Of a stretch of 64,000 nt of DNA, positions 36,327 through 47,438 are shown in pieces; position 1 is the stretch's first letter, and the number at the start of each line of letters is the position of its first letter. The notes under the pieces are model-generated. The model made no database searches and was not told the origin of the DNA. It saw only the letters and a list, made by a program, of their open reading frames with translations. Origin of the DNA: Microstegium vimineum (taxonomy: Eukaryota; Streptophyta; Magnoliopsida; Poales; Poaceae); contig CM039131.1 of assembly GCA_022036555.1 (NCBI GenBank), positions 37,485,920 to 37,549,919 on the forward strand. The letters are read 5' to 3'. The translations under genes were made by a program, and so were the position numbers.

Positions 36327-36530
36327 CTCGATCACTCTGGCGGAGGGGCGGCGGCCGCGGAGAAGCCGAGGGGGGTGCGAGTCCTCCGAGACCGAGCCGC
36401 CTTCTGACAGCACAGTGGCGGCTGGCGCAGCCACTGGAGCCGCTCGTGTGAGGCTGTGGTACAGGACCAGCAGGAGGCGGCGGTCAGTCGCCGACAAGCT
36501 CGCCGCCTCGGGCCGTCGGCTACTCTAGTG
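36327..36530 (-). other. NRPD1: Probable 5' UTR exon of NRPD1
   Basis: A GC-rich stretch ends in the donor GAG|GTGAGT (intron side at 36326). The matching acceptor TGTGCAG lies at 34779, one base before the start codon. The exon has no ATG in the frame I followed. The upstream limit is a guess; a TATA box is not evident. Confidence 0.6.
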
Positions 36531-36568
36531 GAAGGGGCGAGGAGAATCTGCTTTGGGGTATTCTCGCG

Positions 36569-36591
36569 CCCCCCCCCCCCCCCCCCCCCCC
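36569..36591 (+). repeat. Homopolymer C tract (poly-G on the NRPD1 strand)
   Basis: About 23 C in a row, roughly 40 bases upstream of the likely 5' UTR exon. It could form a G-quadruplex on the coding strand. The length may be inaccurate in assembly. Confidence 0.8.
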
Positions 36592-37205
36592 AGCTCGGGG
36601 TTCGTGTATTTGCAGGGCGTGCGCACTGCGCAGCCTGGAATTTCTCCCTCCTCTGTCACGTCTGACCCCGAGTACCCGACTCCAGCAGGACCCGAGTACC
36701 CGACTCGACGACTCCCACCTTTTTTTCCCTATACACAGGCACGCACCTTTTCCTCGTAGAGCTGCAGCGCGGGGGCGGCGAGGGCCACGGGGGCCGTTCA
36801 CCCCCACTTATTAAAAGATGATCTTTGAATTGATTGAATTCCACTAATGGTGCTGGGGTTCATAGTTGTACTGATTTATTACTTCCCAAAAATGTTTCTA
36901 ATTTAATATAAAATTTTGTTTCTAGTTTTGACAAAAGACTTTCAAAATGTTAAGTCCATCATCATTATTATTATTATATTATCTAAAAATTTTCATAATG
37001 TACCGTGTATCTTTCATGTGTCATACATGTGTGTATAAGGGTTTTGACGGTATTTTGCCACTTTATTAGTTGACAAAACAATGTTTTTTTAATCTTTTTA
37101 GTTGTGATTGATGACAGGGGCTGAGCTTTTTTTTTTTAAGTTGACAGGGCTGAGCTTGGTTAAAGCAAAGCTGAGCCACAGTCCTCCTGGCCAACGCATT
37201 CCACT
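36592..37205. other. NRPD1: NRPD1 upstream region
   Basis: GC-rich to about 36800, then AT-rich. It is the likely promoter of NRPD1. I see no TATA box and no other gene. Confidence 0.4.
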
Positions 37206-37460
37206 TGCTCTGTCCCAAAATAAGAGTCGTTATGAAAATCGTGCTGGTCAAACTTTCATAACTTTGACTAGATTTATAGAAAATATGTGCAACATTTATA
37301 TCTCTAAATAAGTTTATTATAAAAGTATATTCAAAGATCTATCTAATGATAATAATAAGTACTAAAATATTAATATTTTATAAAATATAGTTGGTCAAAG
37401 TTAAATTTTGTTGACTTTTTGGGAAGCGAGAACGACTCTTTTCTTGAGACGGAGCGAGTA
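37206..37460. mobile_element. Stowaway-like MITE
   Basis: Left CTCTGTCCCAAAATAAGAG; right GACTCTTTTCTTGAGACGGAGCGAGTA. GGTCAAACTTT and GGTCAAAGTTAAA interior motifs as in related copies at 24522 and 54857. Confidence 0.75.
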
Positions 37461-39619
37461 ATTTTTAACTGTTCATGAGTCTTTTTTTTTTTGCGAATTA
37501 TTCATGAGTCGCTAATACTCAGTTATATAGAATGCCCCTTTTGGTTGTTTGATCAAGCTCTCAATAGTGATGAGTTTATAGTCCAATTTAGCCATGAACA
37601 AAACAGTTGTAGCATATAATAGAACTGGTATATGCAGCCATATATTCATTGTTTTGATATTTATGATTAAAACAAAAAAATGAAAACAGGATATTCTTTT
37701 GATATTTATGGGAAAAAGGTATTTGATAATCTCTATGGGAAAAGGGTAGAAGAACGAAAGGAGGTGACGGGCGGGCGGAACGGAAAAACAGTTTTGGAAC
37801 GGAGGTGGCGAGCGGATCGGGAAAAAAATCAATTTAATGAAAAAAAAAAGAAATCTCGTGAAACAAAATGATTTTGGAACGGAGGTGACCGGCAGAAAAG
37901 AGAAAAATAAAAAGACATCTCGAAAAGGAAAACGGGCTAGACGGTAAAAAAAAAAGATCTCTACTGGAGGCCATGGGTGTTGGAACACAAAAAAAGGAGG
38001 GATTTTTTATATACAACAAAAAAAAGGTTGAGACTTAAGATCAGGGTGGGAAGTGAAAGGGAGGCGATGGGTGGAACAAAATAATGATATAGTTTAGTAG
38101 AAAGTTTAGAACAAGTTGAAAATATATTTCCTTTTAAACATTACTAAGGCAATTACGAAATTCTTCAAAGTAGTCCTTAGAATGTCACAAAGATAGTATA
38201 TTATGAAAGCAACTTTATACATGGAGAGAAAAAGAGTTACCGCTACGTTGGATCTGAAGCGAGATGTGTCTCAACTTTGGAAGGGAAGCGGGGCTTTGAA
38301 TCGACACAGACAACGCTCGCGTGAAGAAACCGACCATTGTTGTCAACGGAGATAAGATGAGCATGGACGTCGATTCCGAGCGAGGAAGGGAGCGATTGTG
38401 GCGGTCGCTACCACCGGGCGAGGTCGTCTGCAGACGCCTAGCAATACCATGCTAAGGTAGGCCCCCACACAGCCAAGGCTGAGGCTAGTCGTGGTACGGG
38501 CAAGGGAGGGCACGACTACCGCGGCCGTCGGCGCTGAGCAAGGTTGAGCGCGAGCGCCGCGGGTAACCCCCCGCACGACGGAGGTCAACCATGTCCACCA
38601 CGCAAGATAATGTGTGACTGCTAGGTGCAACTTCCGTGCGAGTGAGGCTAGGCCAGACCCATGTAGGGGGTCTGGCCATGGCAGACGGGCGGGCGCATCT
38701 CCCATGCGAGCCAGGTCAGGTGTAGGCATAATCCCCTATCGTGTTGTGTGTTGTCTATGCGACTGGTTTGAGAGGAGGAGCGGCGGCGCGACTAGGGTTT
38801 GAAAGTTAAATTGTGGCGACACTACCAACGAGGGAGAGACCGGTGGGGAATTCGATAGTAGGAAATAAGAGAAAAATAATAAATATAAATTATAGATGGA
38901 ATATATATTAATTTTGGAATTTGTACAATAAGATCTTTAATTGAGTGATTTTTTGTGCTTTGTATATAGTTGACAGTGACATCAAAAACTATAAAAAGCT
39001 TTTATGCCAGGTGTTACAACCCTATGGAGACTGGCTATTAGAAACTAAAGAAATATATTCTCTCTCCTTCGCTCCTCTCAGCAGTTTTTTCTCTCCTCGC
39101 TCTCCTCCGTCACAACTCACAACTACTGCTCACATGACCACTCCTCGTGACGAAGGTAAGACAGAGACGATGCCACTATTCCAACACAGTTACACAGCCG
39201 TCACTATATTGACCCATCGCAGTCGTACCATATCGATGCTATGATGGTTGTGATGCAGAAGAACCGATGTACTACAACATTGACGCCACCGCCACTACAA
39301 CACCGATGACGAAACCCACACATTTGCCCCACCATGGTCAGGAAACGTTCAGGTGTCGAGCATAACGTGTCCTGACCCACATCCGCCGCACATCTACCCA
39401 AGACACGTTCGAGCACGTACTGTCTCTGAGGTCGATTTGGTTTGGGTGAGGTCGATCGGGCAGACGAGGCTCGATCTGGAGGAGACAACGTACCAACACG
39501 AGGATAGACGGAGGGAGGTGGTGGAATATGGACTGTGGAGTGAGCTGGATTATTTTGATTTGCTAGTAGTTATTAACTAGTATTAATATTGTAGCACAAT
39601 AAATAAAAACATCTAAAGC
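37461..39619. other. Intergenic region, no supported gene
   Basis: AT-rich with poly-A/T runs (37670-38040), then a GC-richer stretch at 38340-38780 without a coherent frame. Short frames on both strands have no recognised features. Confidence 0.5.
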
Positions 39620-39842
39620 CTACTATCTGTGTCCTCAATCATAATTGATTTTCATACTACAAGTTTAACTCAATTTATACAAAATACGTGAAATATTTAT
39701 TTTCTAAATAAATTTATTAAAAAAAATAAAGTCAAAGATCTTTTCGATGATTTTAATTATGCACTATAAATATTAATATATTTTTCTATGTATTTAGTTA
39801 AAGTTGTTTTTTTAAAGCGAAAAGGACAAATATTTAGTGACA
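39620..39842. mobile_element. Decayed Stowaway-like MITE
   Basis: The left end TACTATCTGTGTCCTCAATCA and interior motifs (TCTAAATAAATTTATT, TCAAAGATCT) match the other copies here. The right TIR is lost. Confidence 0.5.
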
Positions 39843-40363
39843 TAGATTTAGAGACGTCCGTGACCAAAGATTATACATAGAATATAATTATAGATAGGGA
39901 TAAAGGATTAAAGGTGTGTGTGCATAACTAGATCTGTAATGTGATTTGAACAAAATAATTATACGAGGAAAATGATAATGCTAACGAAGGCACGCAGGAG
40001 TACTCTGTACTCGTCAGCTCATTTCGCACTGCTGTTAGAAACGTCCAGGGTGACGTGGTGGAAGTAGCTTTACGGACGGACCGTAATAACTGAAAGACAG
40101 TACTCCTACCACCCTGCTGGAAAAAAAAGTGACGTGGATTCGGCAATTCGCTGCAGCTGCGAGGAAAAGGGGGGCAGCAGGGCATCCACGGGACGCGGCC
40201 AGAGCCGGCCACTCGCTCGTGCCGCGAATCGGCACAGTACATAGGCTATTCTCCTCTATAGCGTCAATCGTGTTGCGGTGTTGCCGATTGTAGGAGTACT
40301 GTACTCGTGAGGATGAGGGCGTCAGAACTGTCAGGCACGAAGGTGCTCTCAATTATCATCTGG

Positions 40364-40545
40364 GGGCCATACCACTGGCCACTGGGGGCTGGCTGGCCGC
40401 TGGCCCGCTGGGACGCTGGGTGGTGGCTTGCCTGGCCACTGGCCTGGCCATCGGCCAACACAGTACGCTCGTGGCAGAAGCCTGGGCTGGGGGGCGCCGC
40501 AGGCTTGCCGGTTGCCGCCGCCCGCCGGCCCTGGGGCCTGGCTGC
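40364..40545 (+). repeat. CTGGCC-rich low-complexity tract
   Basis: Many imperfect CTGGC/TGGCC words (for example CTGGCTGGCCGCTGGCCC) give overlapping shadow frames on several strands. No gene is supported from 39843 to 40827. Confidence 0.6.
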
Positions 40546-40827
40546 TGGCTCCCACTCCCCCCACGTGCCGGATTCAACGCGTACAGTACCGCAGTGCTGC
40601 TGTGTACCAGTACCGGCGTATCTGTACAGTGCAGTGCAGTGCGCGATATCCAACGGAAAACACTCTGCGCGGGCGTGCAGCCGTCTGCGGCAGCGCGCTG
40701 TGGCTCACTGTCGACCGTCCAGCGTCCAATCCAAAGCTTGGACCGTACTCCGTATCATCTCAAACTGCGAAGACCACGTGCTGCATGATGCCAGGGGCAG
40801 GCGTGTACTATCACACTGCGTTTTTTT

Positions 40828-41029
40828 TTTCTTACGATATCGGTCAAACTTTTTAAAAATATAATTAGAATTATAGGCAATATTAGTAAATTTAATATTT
40901 AAATAAGTCTATTATAAAAATATATTTAACAATCTATCTGTGTATTTAAATATTAATATTTTTATGTATTTTTAATTAAAGTTAAAAAACGTTTAAAATT
41001 ATCAGAAAATGTCAACGACCCAGGGAGTA
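40828..41029. mobile_element. Decayed Stowaway-like MITE
   Basis: GGTCAAACTTTTT and AATAAGTCTATTATAAAAATAT interior motifs; the right end CAGGGAGTA is kept, the left TIR is lost. Confidence 0.5.
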
Positions 41030-41120
41030 CTCCACATTTACTCGGAGAGTCCGAGCTGGACACTTTGTTGCGTTCAAGAATCAAAGACCAGCAGTGTTCC
41101 TTGTGGCACGGTGCTGAGGT

Positions 41121-42692
41121 TGAAAGGATCAAGATGTCCAAGAGGGGAATGAATTGGACTCTTTTAAATTTCTAGACAAGAATTAAACCTATAAAGAGTC
41201 AATTAACCTCTTAGTACCTACCGCTTGTGTGTCCTAGCTAGAAAGCGGTAGCAAATCAATAGAAAGCGAAAACTTCCTACACAATTCTAGTATGAATTGA
41301 AAGACAAGTGCGGAAAGTAATGCGGTAAGAAGGAGCTAGGGAAAGAGATGCTTGACACGGCGATATTTTGCCGAGGTATCGAGGAGTCGACACTCCCCCC
41401 TAGTCCTCGTTGGAGCACCTCGCAAGGTATAGCTCCCTCACAATCCCGCGCAAGGGATGAGTGCTCTCTACGGGCTGATTCTTTGCCACTCCGGCTCGAT
41501 GAATCGCCCACAACCGATCACAACATCGATGAAGAAGGGTCACCGACAATCCTCCAGCGATCACCTTCCTCCAAGCACCACTGAACCGTCTAGGTGATGT
41601 CGATCACCAAGAGTAACAAGCCTCGATCTTCGCTTGATTCACTCAAGCTTCACAACTAGAGGATGCACACTTGAACTCTTGGATGAACTAGAGGAGAGGA
41701 TGGATGGATTCACGAATCACTCTCTCTCTCTCTCTAGGGCTCTTGCTCTCTTCCCAGCCTTCTCAACAAACTCAGCAAATGAAATGAGCAAAGGCTAGGT
41801 GGGAGAGAAGTGTGGGGAGCTATAAATAGCCCATCAGAAAACTAGCTCGGGCTGGCAACTTAAGTTGGCGACGGACGCTCCGTCGACTAGACGACGGACG
41901 CTCCGTCGCATGCCCTAACGGCTAGTTCTGCACAAAATTTGGGCGACGGACGCTCCGACGCCTAGGCAACGGACGCTCCGACGCCCTGCCCAACGGCTAA
42001 CTCTGACAGGATTTCCCAGCGACGGACGCTCCCTCACAGGGGTGACGGACGCTCTTCCCAGCGTCCGACGCTATACTCTGGCTCGGGCTGAAAAACACCC
42101 TCACTGGAAGGCCAACGGACAGCGTCCGTCGGACCCTGAAAAACTTAGCCAGAAACACATGCCACTGGTAGGCCGACGGACGCTGTGGACTCAACCACCC
42201 AGCGTCCGACGCTACGGACTACGTCCGACGCCTCCGTCAGGAGCGTCCGTCGCCCAAAAAACAGGCCTCACAACTTCGTTTTTCGCCGCAATGAATATGA
42301 AAGTTGTTCTAGGCTATCTTACAGTCACCATAGGCTTGCTTAGAGCTAAGGAATACAAGTGTGCACCACACCTAGTTCATGAAGCTTTCCTAAATCAAGC
42401 TACTAGTCTCAACCCCTCTTAATAGTACGGTCAAAGATCAAATAAAAGCCCTATCTATTTTTAAGTGTCCTTCATCACCTTATGACACTTAGCCTATCAT
42501 TCTAGGATCTTCATCATGTCTCTTTGAAATCCGAAACGATATCCATCTTGAGGGCTAAATGATGACCTACTAATGCCCATTCATGTTGATCACTATGGCT
42601 AAGCTACGCACAGCCTCTGCAAAACACACGTTAGCCATAATAATCGCTAATTGTCGTTAATCACCGAAACCAACTAGGGCCATGATTCTTCA
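41121..42692 (-). repeat. 3' LTR of the Sirevirus element (1572 bp)
   Basis: TG...CA termini on the minus strand. It has a TATA region near 41819-41830 (TATAAATAG on plus, TATTTATAG on minus), a CT microsatellite near 41722-41740 and the palindrome cluster 41865-42260. Confidence 0.93.
41865..42260. promoter_or_regulatory. Palindrome cluster in the Sirevirus 3' LTR
   Basis: Two perfect copies of CGACGGACGCTCCGTCG (41869-41885, 41892-41908) and many half or diverged copies (GACGGACGCT / AGCGTCCGTC). Sirevirus LTRs are known for clustered palindromes of a related CCGGAC..TCCGG type; here the arms read ACGG/CCGT. Confidence 0.85.
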
Positions 42693-42706
42693 ATCTCCCC
42701 ATTTTT
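42693..42706 (-). other. Polypurine tract of the Sirevirus element
   Basis: The minus strand reads AAAAATGGGGAGAT directly before the 3' LTR, as usual for Sireviruses. Confidence 0.8.
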
Positions 42707-43178
42707 GGTGATTGATGACAATAACTCCTCGAGTATGGATATAAGAGTGAAAAGTTAGGATTTTGGTGACTTGGAATGATTGAACAAGGGTTAGAGAATT
42801 TGTAAATAAGCATACTTGCTCACCCAAGCCAAGTCACAAACCATGGTACTCATAGATATGAATGTAAAAAGGGAGTACCTCATGATATTCTCAAAACATG
42901 TATCAGAGTATAGCGCGGAAGCTCAATTACCATTTGAACATAGAGATATATCATGAACCATAAGACAACTCACAAGATATATTAGAGATAATCAAGAGTT
43001 TGTCACATCCAACCATATTTCACACAAGCATCAACCATAAAATTCATCACACATAGAAACAATTGCATAAAAGTAGACATGATGAATGAGTACGGGGAAA
43101 TTAAGCACACAAAGATTCAAATCCCTCCCCCTATCTCTATACTCGACCCTCTCCCCCTTTGGCGTCTAGCACCAACAA
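42707..43178. other. Sirevirus 3' untranslated region
   Basis: Between the env-position ORF stop and the polypurine tract. AT-rich, no gene seen. Confidence 0.6.
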
Positions 43179-45916
43179 CTAAGCATCTGGGGCTGGAGAA
43201 GAAGGTGAAGAAGTTGCAGCCTGGCGATCGAGCATGATGAAGTCCTGAAGATCTGACTCGTCGGACTCAACATCTGCCTCGACCTCTGCAGGTGTAGGCG
43301 CAGCTAGGGTGACCTCTGGAGCTGACACTGGAAGCTCTGGAGCTGCTGACTCAACTGGCTCCCCCTGAGGCTCAGCTGGTGCCTCTGACGGTACTGCCTC
43401 TGTAGTAGCGGGCCTAGGAACCCGACGAGTAAAGACTCGAGGCGCGGGGGAAGGTGTCACTGCCAGAGCAACTAGTGACACTGCTGTGACAAGCTCTGCT
43501 GGGTGAGTCTGAGGTGGAGAGGATACTGCAACTGTAACTCCCTCATCCTGGGCCTCTGTGACAACTGTCTCAACTGCTAGTGAAATAGCGTCTGTTTGAA
43601 CTGCAGCTGGAGGAGTTGTGACTATCTGCGTGGATTGCTCAGGTGCGATCTCCGACGAGGCAACTGAAGAAAGGTAAGTGTCCGTCGCCGAAGGATCCAC
43701 CTCAACCTCTGGAGCTGGTGAGTCTAGCTGAGTTTCTCCTGGAGAATCATCTCCTGTGATCTCCAAGTAGGAGGCTGAGAGGTCATGCGAGGCCTCTGCT
43801 ATGGTAGTTCCCCGGATAGGAGTAAATCCTGTCTAAAGCTCCCCGGGCGAAACTAACCAAGAGGACACCTGGGTCCTTGGAGACTGACACTCTGGAGAAG
43901 CTGGTGCCTGGAAGGGGGGAGTAACTGGTGCCTGACTCTGCTGTCCTCCAGACGGTAATGCTGGAGTCGGTACCACAACAACTGGAGTCTGTTGTGCCGG
44001 CGAGGTGAACTGCTGCTGTTGCGAGACCCCGGGCAACTGAATCTGAGGAGTGAAGGTCTGCCCGGAGCTGGAGGCTAGAAGACGCTCAAGTAACAAAGTC
44101 TGAGTCTTCTGAATCTCTGCCTGCTGCAGCTGATAGACCAAGAACTGGCGCTGAAACTCGTCCTGCCTGGCCTGAGTCTGGGCCTGAGCGGCCAACTGCT
44201 GCTTTGTAAGCCTCCGAACATCGGCAGCCTGTCGCCTCTGCTCCTGTGCCTGGCGTGACTGCTCCTCCTGCATCCTCGAAAGGATGGTAAGTAATGTAGC
44301 CTCTGAGGTGCTGGAACCTGGAGCTGGAGCTACAGTTGTACCTGACCCTCCTGCCTCATGGTCATGGGATATTGGTGCGTACTCGCGCACTGGCTGGTAG
44401 TCCTCATCTGAACTGTCAGAATCCAGGTCCTCTCTGTAGACAGTCTCTGCAGCAGTGTTAATCTGAGCATCAAGATCTGCAAGCTCTGCTTGGGCGATCT
44501 GCTCAACTGTAGCGTCAGTGTCCTCTGCCGACTGAGGTGGCACACCTGCCTGTCTGGTGCCTGGTCTGTATGCTCTGCTGGGGCGAGGCGGGTTTCCATG
44601 CATGACTAACTGACTCATCGAGTAAACTAGAAACTCAGTTGCTGATCTAGTAAGAGTGACTCGCAGAGCTCCTGATCAGGTCTTGGCAACTATAAGGTAT
44701 GAAATCCAGTGAGCAAACTATAGCTGCCAGTGACCTCGGAATCCTACAGCTATGATATTCTCAAGCTCGCTGACAATCAGATCCCAAAGGTCAAACTTCT
44801 CCTTCCGGATGATATGAGCAAGAAGCCACAGCTGTAGTCGGGTAATGGTGTCCCGAGCTCCAATCCGAGGAAGAATGGTACGTTTGAGTACCTCGTGGAG
44901 AATCCGAGCAAGTGGAGTGAGGTCTCTCGGTGTACGGCTCGAACCCTCTGAGAATGGCAGCTGAAAGCACAGCCTCACGAAGTCTGTAGATGACACTATC
45001 CCATCGTGAGGTCGGCGAGGGGCCTCCTGATCCCCATAGCACAAGCTGTGAATCCTCGTAAGGGAGGACTCTGAGTGAAAAAGCTCTCTGAACCGAGCTG
45101 CTGAAACCCTGAAGTCGCGGCCCTGAAAGCCAAAGTGAAAGAACTCGTGATCAGGGGAGATCCATAGTGAGGCATAGAACTGATAGACCCAGTCCTTCTG
45201 ATAAGCTCCTAATCGTCCCATCATATCTGACAATCTCTGAAGGTACTGTAAGTTCTGAAGAATCTCTGGACCACCGACCCCTTCTATGTGAGTAGGTGGG
45301 CATACTCTGTGAGCCCTAAGAGGAGCGTCAGTGTCGACGTACGCTCTATAGAAGTCCTCATGAATCGTGGTGTAGAAGTGACGTCCAGCACGGGGGTCTC
45401 TCTGAGCTAGGAACCAGGACTGAAAGTCCACGAAGCGGAGTAGCTGAACCTGCTTCGCTGTGAGAACCCTGACCTGATGCCTCACTGGATCTGGTAGCTG
45501 AGGTCCTGGAGGACTAGGTGGTGCACCAGAGCCTCTGGACCGTGTAACTCTGCGGCTCATCAGCTCACCAATCGAGGACGGGCCCGCGGTCTCTGTCTGC
45601 TCAGTCTCTGGGAGTGGCTCTGCCTCCTCTGTCTCAGTAGCCTTGGCGGGCTTTGTCTATGGACGCGTAGGGGACTCACGACGCGCTCCACGGCGAGGCG
45701 AGAGCCTCAAACCGGCGCGATGTCCACCTCGCTCCGCGATCTCTGCGGTCTCGGCCACTGCAAGTGCTGCTGCTGAATCTGGATCCATAAGTGGCCTCTT
45801 GCGCTTCCGTGACACAACCTTTTGCTTACCCATTCCCCGATCGGTGGGTGGATGCGGTGAGGTGGAGGGTCACCACCACTACCGGGAGCGGGGCCGATGT
45901 TCTTCGTTCTTGCCAT
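43179..45916 (-). pseudogene. Env-position ORF of the Sirevirus element, interrupted
   Basis: The frame starts at ATG 45916 (MARTKN). It shifts once before about 45800, then stays in one frame to 43179 with four stops: 45657-45659, 44718-44720, 44676-44678 and 43833-43835. Between the stops are an N-terminal folded-looking domain (45560-44718: LRFVDFQSWFLAQRD, FYTTIHEDFYRAYV, GRDFRVSAARFRELF), a Gln-rich coiled-coil-like part (44618-43833) and an acidic Pro/Glu/Ala/Val-rich tail (43766-43179). No signal peptide or clear membrane segment is visible, so 'env' describes position only. The product and function are unknown. It resembles the extra 3' ORF of grass Sireviruses and some plant-transposon-protein domains; the family was not confirmed. 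Confidence 0.7.
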
Positions 45917-45925
45917 GGATATACA

Positions 45926-46213
45926 CTGGATGAAACAAACTGTCACTGGCAACAGATCCTCAACTGTCAAATCACAAACTCACTGCCCACTGCAAACTGA
46001 CAATCCACTGAGTAACACAAGCAACCAAGAGTTGCACGATGGCCCTGGACTGTCCTTTCGAGGTTTTGCCTCGTTCCTTACTCGTGGGCTTTGCCCCGAG
46101 TTCACTGTTAGATAGATAGGTATATAACATGTAAGCACATAACTAGGGGTAAGCAATGTCTAGTGAGAAGCATGAATTGAGGTAAGAAAATAGATCGAAC
46201 TGCCAAGCCATAC
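45926..46213 (-). other. Possible 5' UTR intron before the env-position ORF
   Basis: Minus-strand donor CAGAG|GTATGG at 46213 and acceptor TTTCATCCAG at 45926, ten bases before the ATG at 45916. The sites fit consensus; there is no other evidence. Confidence 0.35.
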
Positions 46214-46714
46214 CTCTGACACTGACCAAAACGAGAGAAAGGGTAAAATTCCTCGGTCAATTATCCACAATCCGCAGCCTAAGCAAAGAAGGAAAAGGAA
46301 ATTCAGAGCTTGACAACGGATAGAAAGAGTGAGGTGGAGAAAGATGGGAGGTTCAAACCCTAGAAAGAAGGGGAATCACCTCTGCAGGCCTGAGGGAGAA
46401 GCAAGGCTTATCACGGTAAGGGGGAAAGCTTTCTTCTTGAGAGGAATCCCTTGGCAAAAGCCAGACACGGCGCAGAGAGCCCTCTGGTGGCAGAAATGCG
46501 CGCACAGAGGGAAACCGCCGGCACTGGAGAACGGCGGCGCCTGGAGAAGCAGGGGAGGTCGCGGCGATGCAGGAGAGAGATCACCGGCGGCGAGGAAGAA
46601 AAGGCGCGGCTCTGGAGCGGCAACGGCGGCAGCGGCGGTTAGGGATCGGAGAGGCGGCGGAGCGGCGTACAGGTGAACAGAAATCGATAGGGGGGAGAGA
46701 GGAGACGGGGATTT

Positions 46715-46985
46715 TCTAAAAATAAATTTGCGCCTTAAGTTCGCGACGGACGCTCCGTCGATGTGCGACGGACGCTTGAACAGCGTCCGACTGCACCATC
46801 CGTCGGGCTTCCAGAACAGGTTTGAAACGCCCAAACGCATTGACCGCGTCGGACGCTCCGCGACGGACGCTGGGGAGCGTCCGTCGCCCTGCAAACAGGC
46901 AACGTTCAGTCTCCGGACGATCGCGACGGACGCTGAGGCATTTGACGCCAAGCGTCCATCGGCAGCGTCCGACGCCTTTTAAATA
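46715..46985 (-). promoter_or_regulatory. Internal copy of the LTR palindrome/promoter module
   Basis: The palindrome CGACGGACGCTCCGTCG at 46744-46760 and further AGCGTCC/GGACGCT repeats to about 46975 match the LTR cluster. The homology extends beyond the repeats: CTTAAGTT precedes the first palindrome in both, and AGCGTCCGTCGCCC...AACAGGC ends both. Downstream on the minus strand lies an AT-rich TATA-like stretch (about 46715-46733), as the TATA follows the cluster in the LTR. It could drive the env-position ORF. Confidence 0.6.
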
Positions 46986-47438
46986 AAATTTTTCAAATTT
47001 TGTTTTTGCGTCTTTCTCCCAACCAAGTTCTAATCCCAATAAGATCCAAATAACACCTGATTGGACTTGATATGAGAACCATCTCTCAAACTCTCATTTT
47101 TAGATTTTAGTTTTAGCTCAAAATATTCGAATGAAAGCACCAAGGAGTCATCATATGGACACAAGAGGGGTATAGAAGTGTCTTGAGCTTGGAATGCTCC
47201 CCCTAAGTGGACGAACACAGAGGATGCTCAAACTTAACCGGAAAGGAACGACAAACAACACATGCACATGCAATGCATTTACAAGAATTTGGATATGGGT
47301 TGCTTGCAAGTTTAAACCATGATTTGGACTTCTTCACACGTTCAAGAACGGTTATTCCAACCATGTTAGCCAAGCCTATGTGCATTACTAAATTAACATG
47401 ATTATATTACACATGATGCAAGGTTGGTTCACACAAGA

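Noticed and set aside
40307..40864. 185-codon plus-strand frame
   Set aside because: Low-complexity CTGGCC tract with open frames on both strands, no domain.
46376..46951. 191-codon minus frame overlapping the palindrome module
   Set aside because: Composition follows the repeats and GC-rich leader; no family features.
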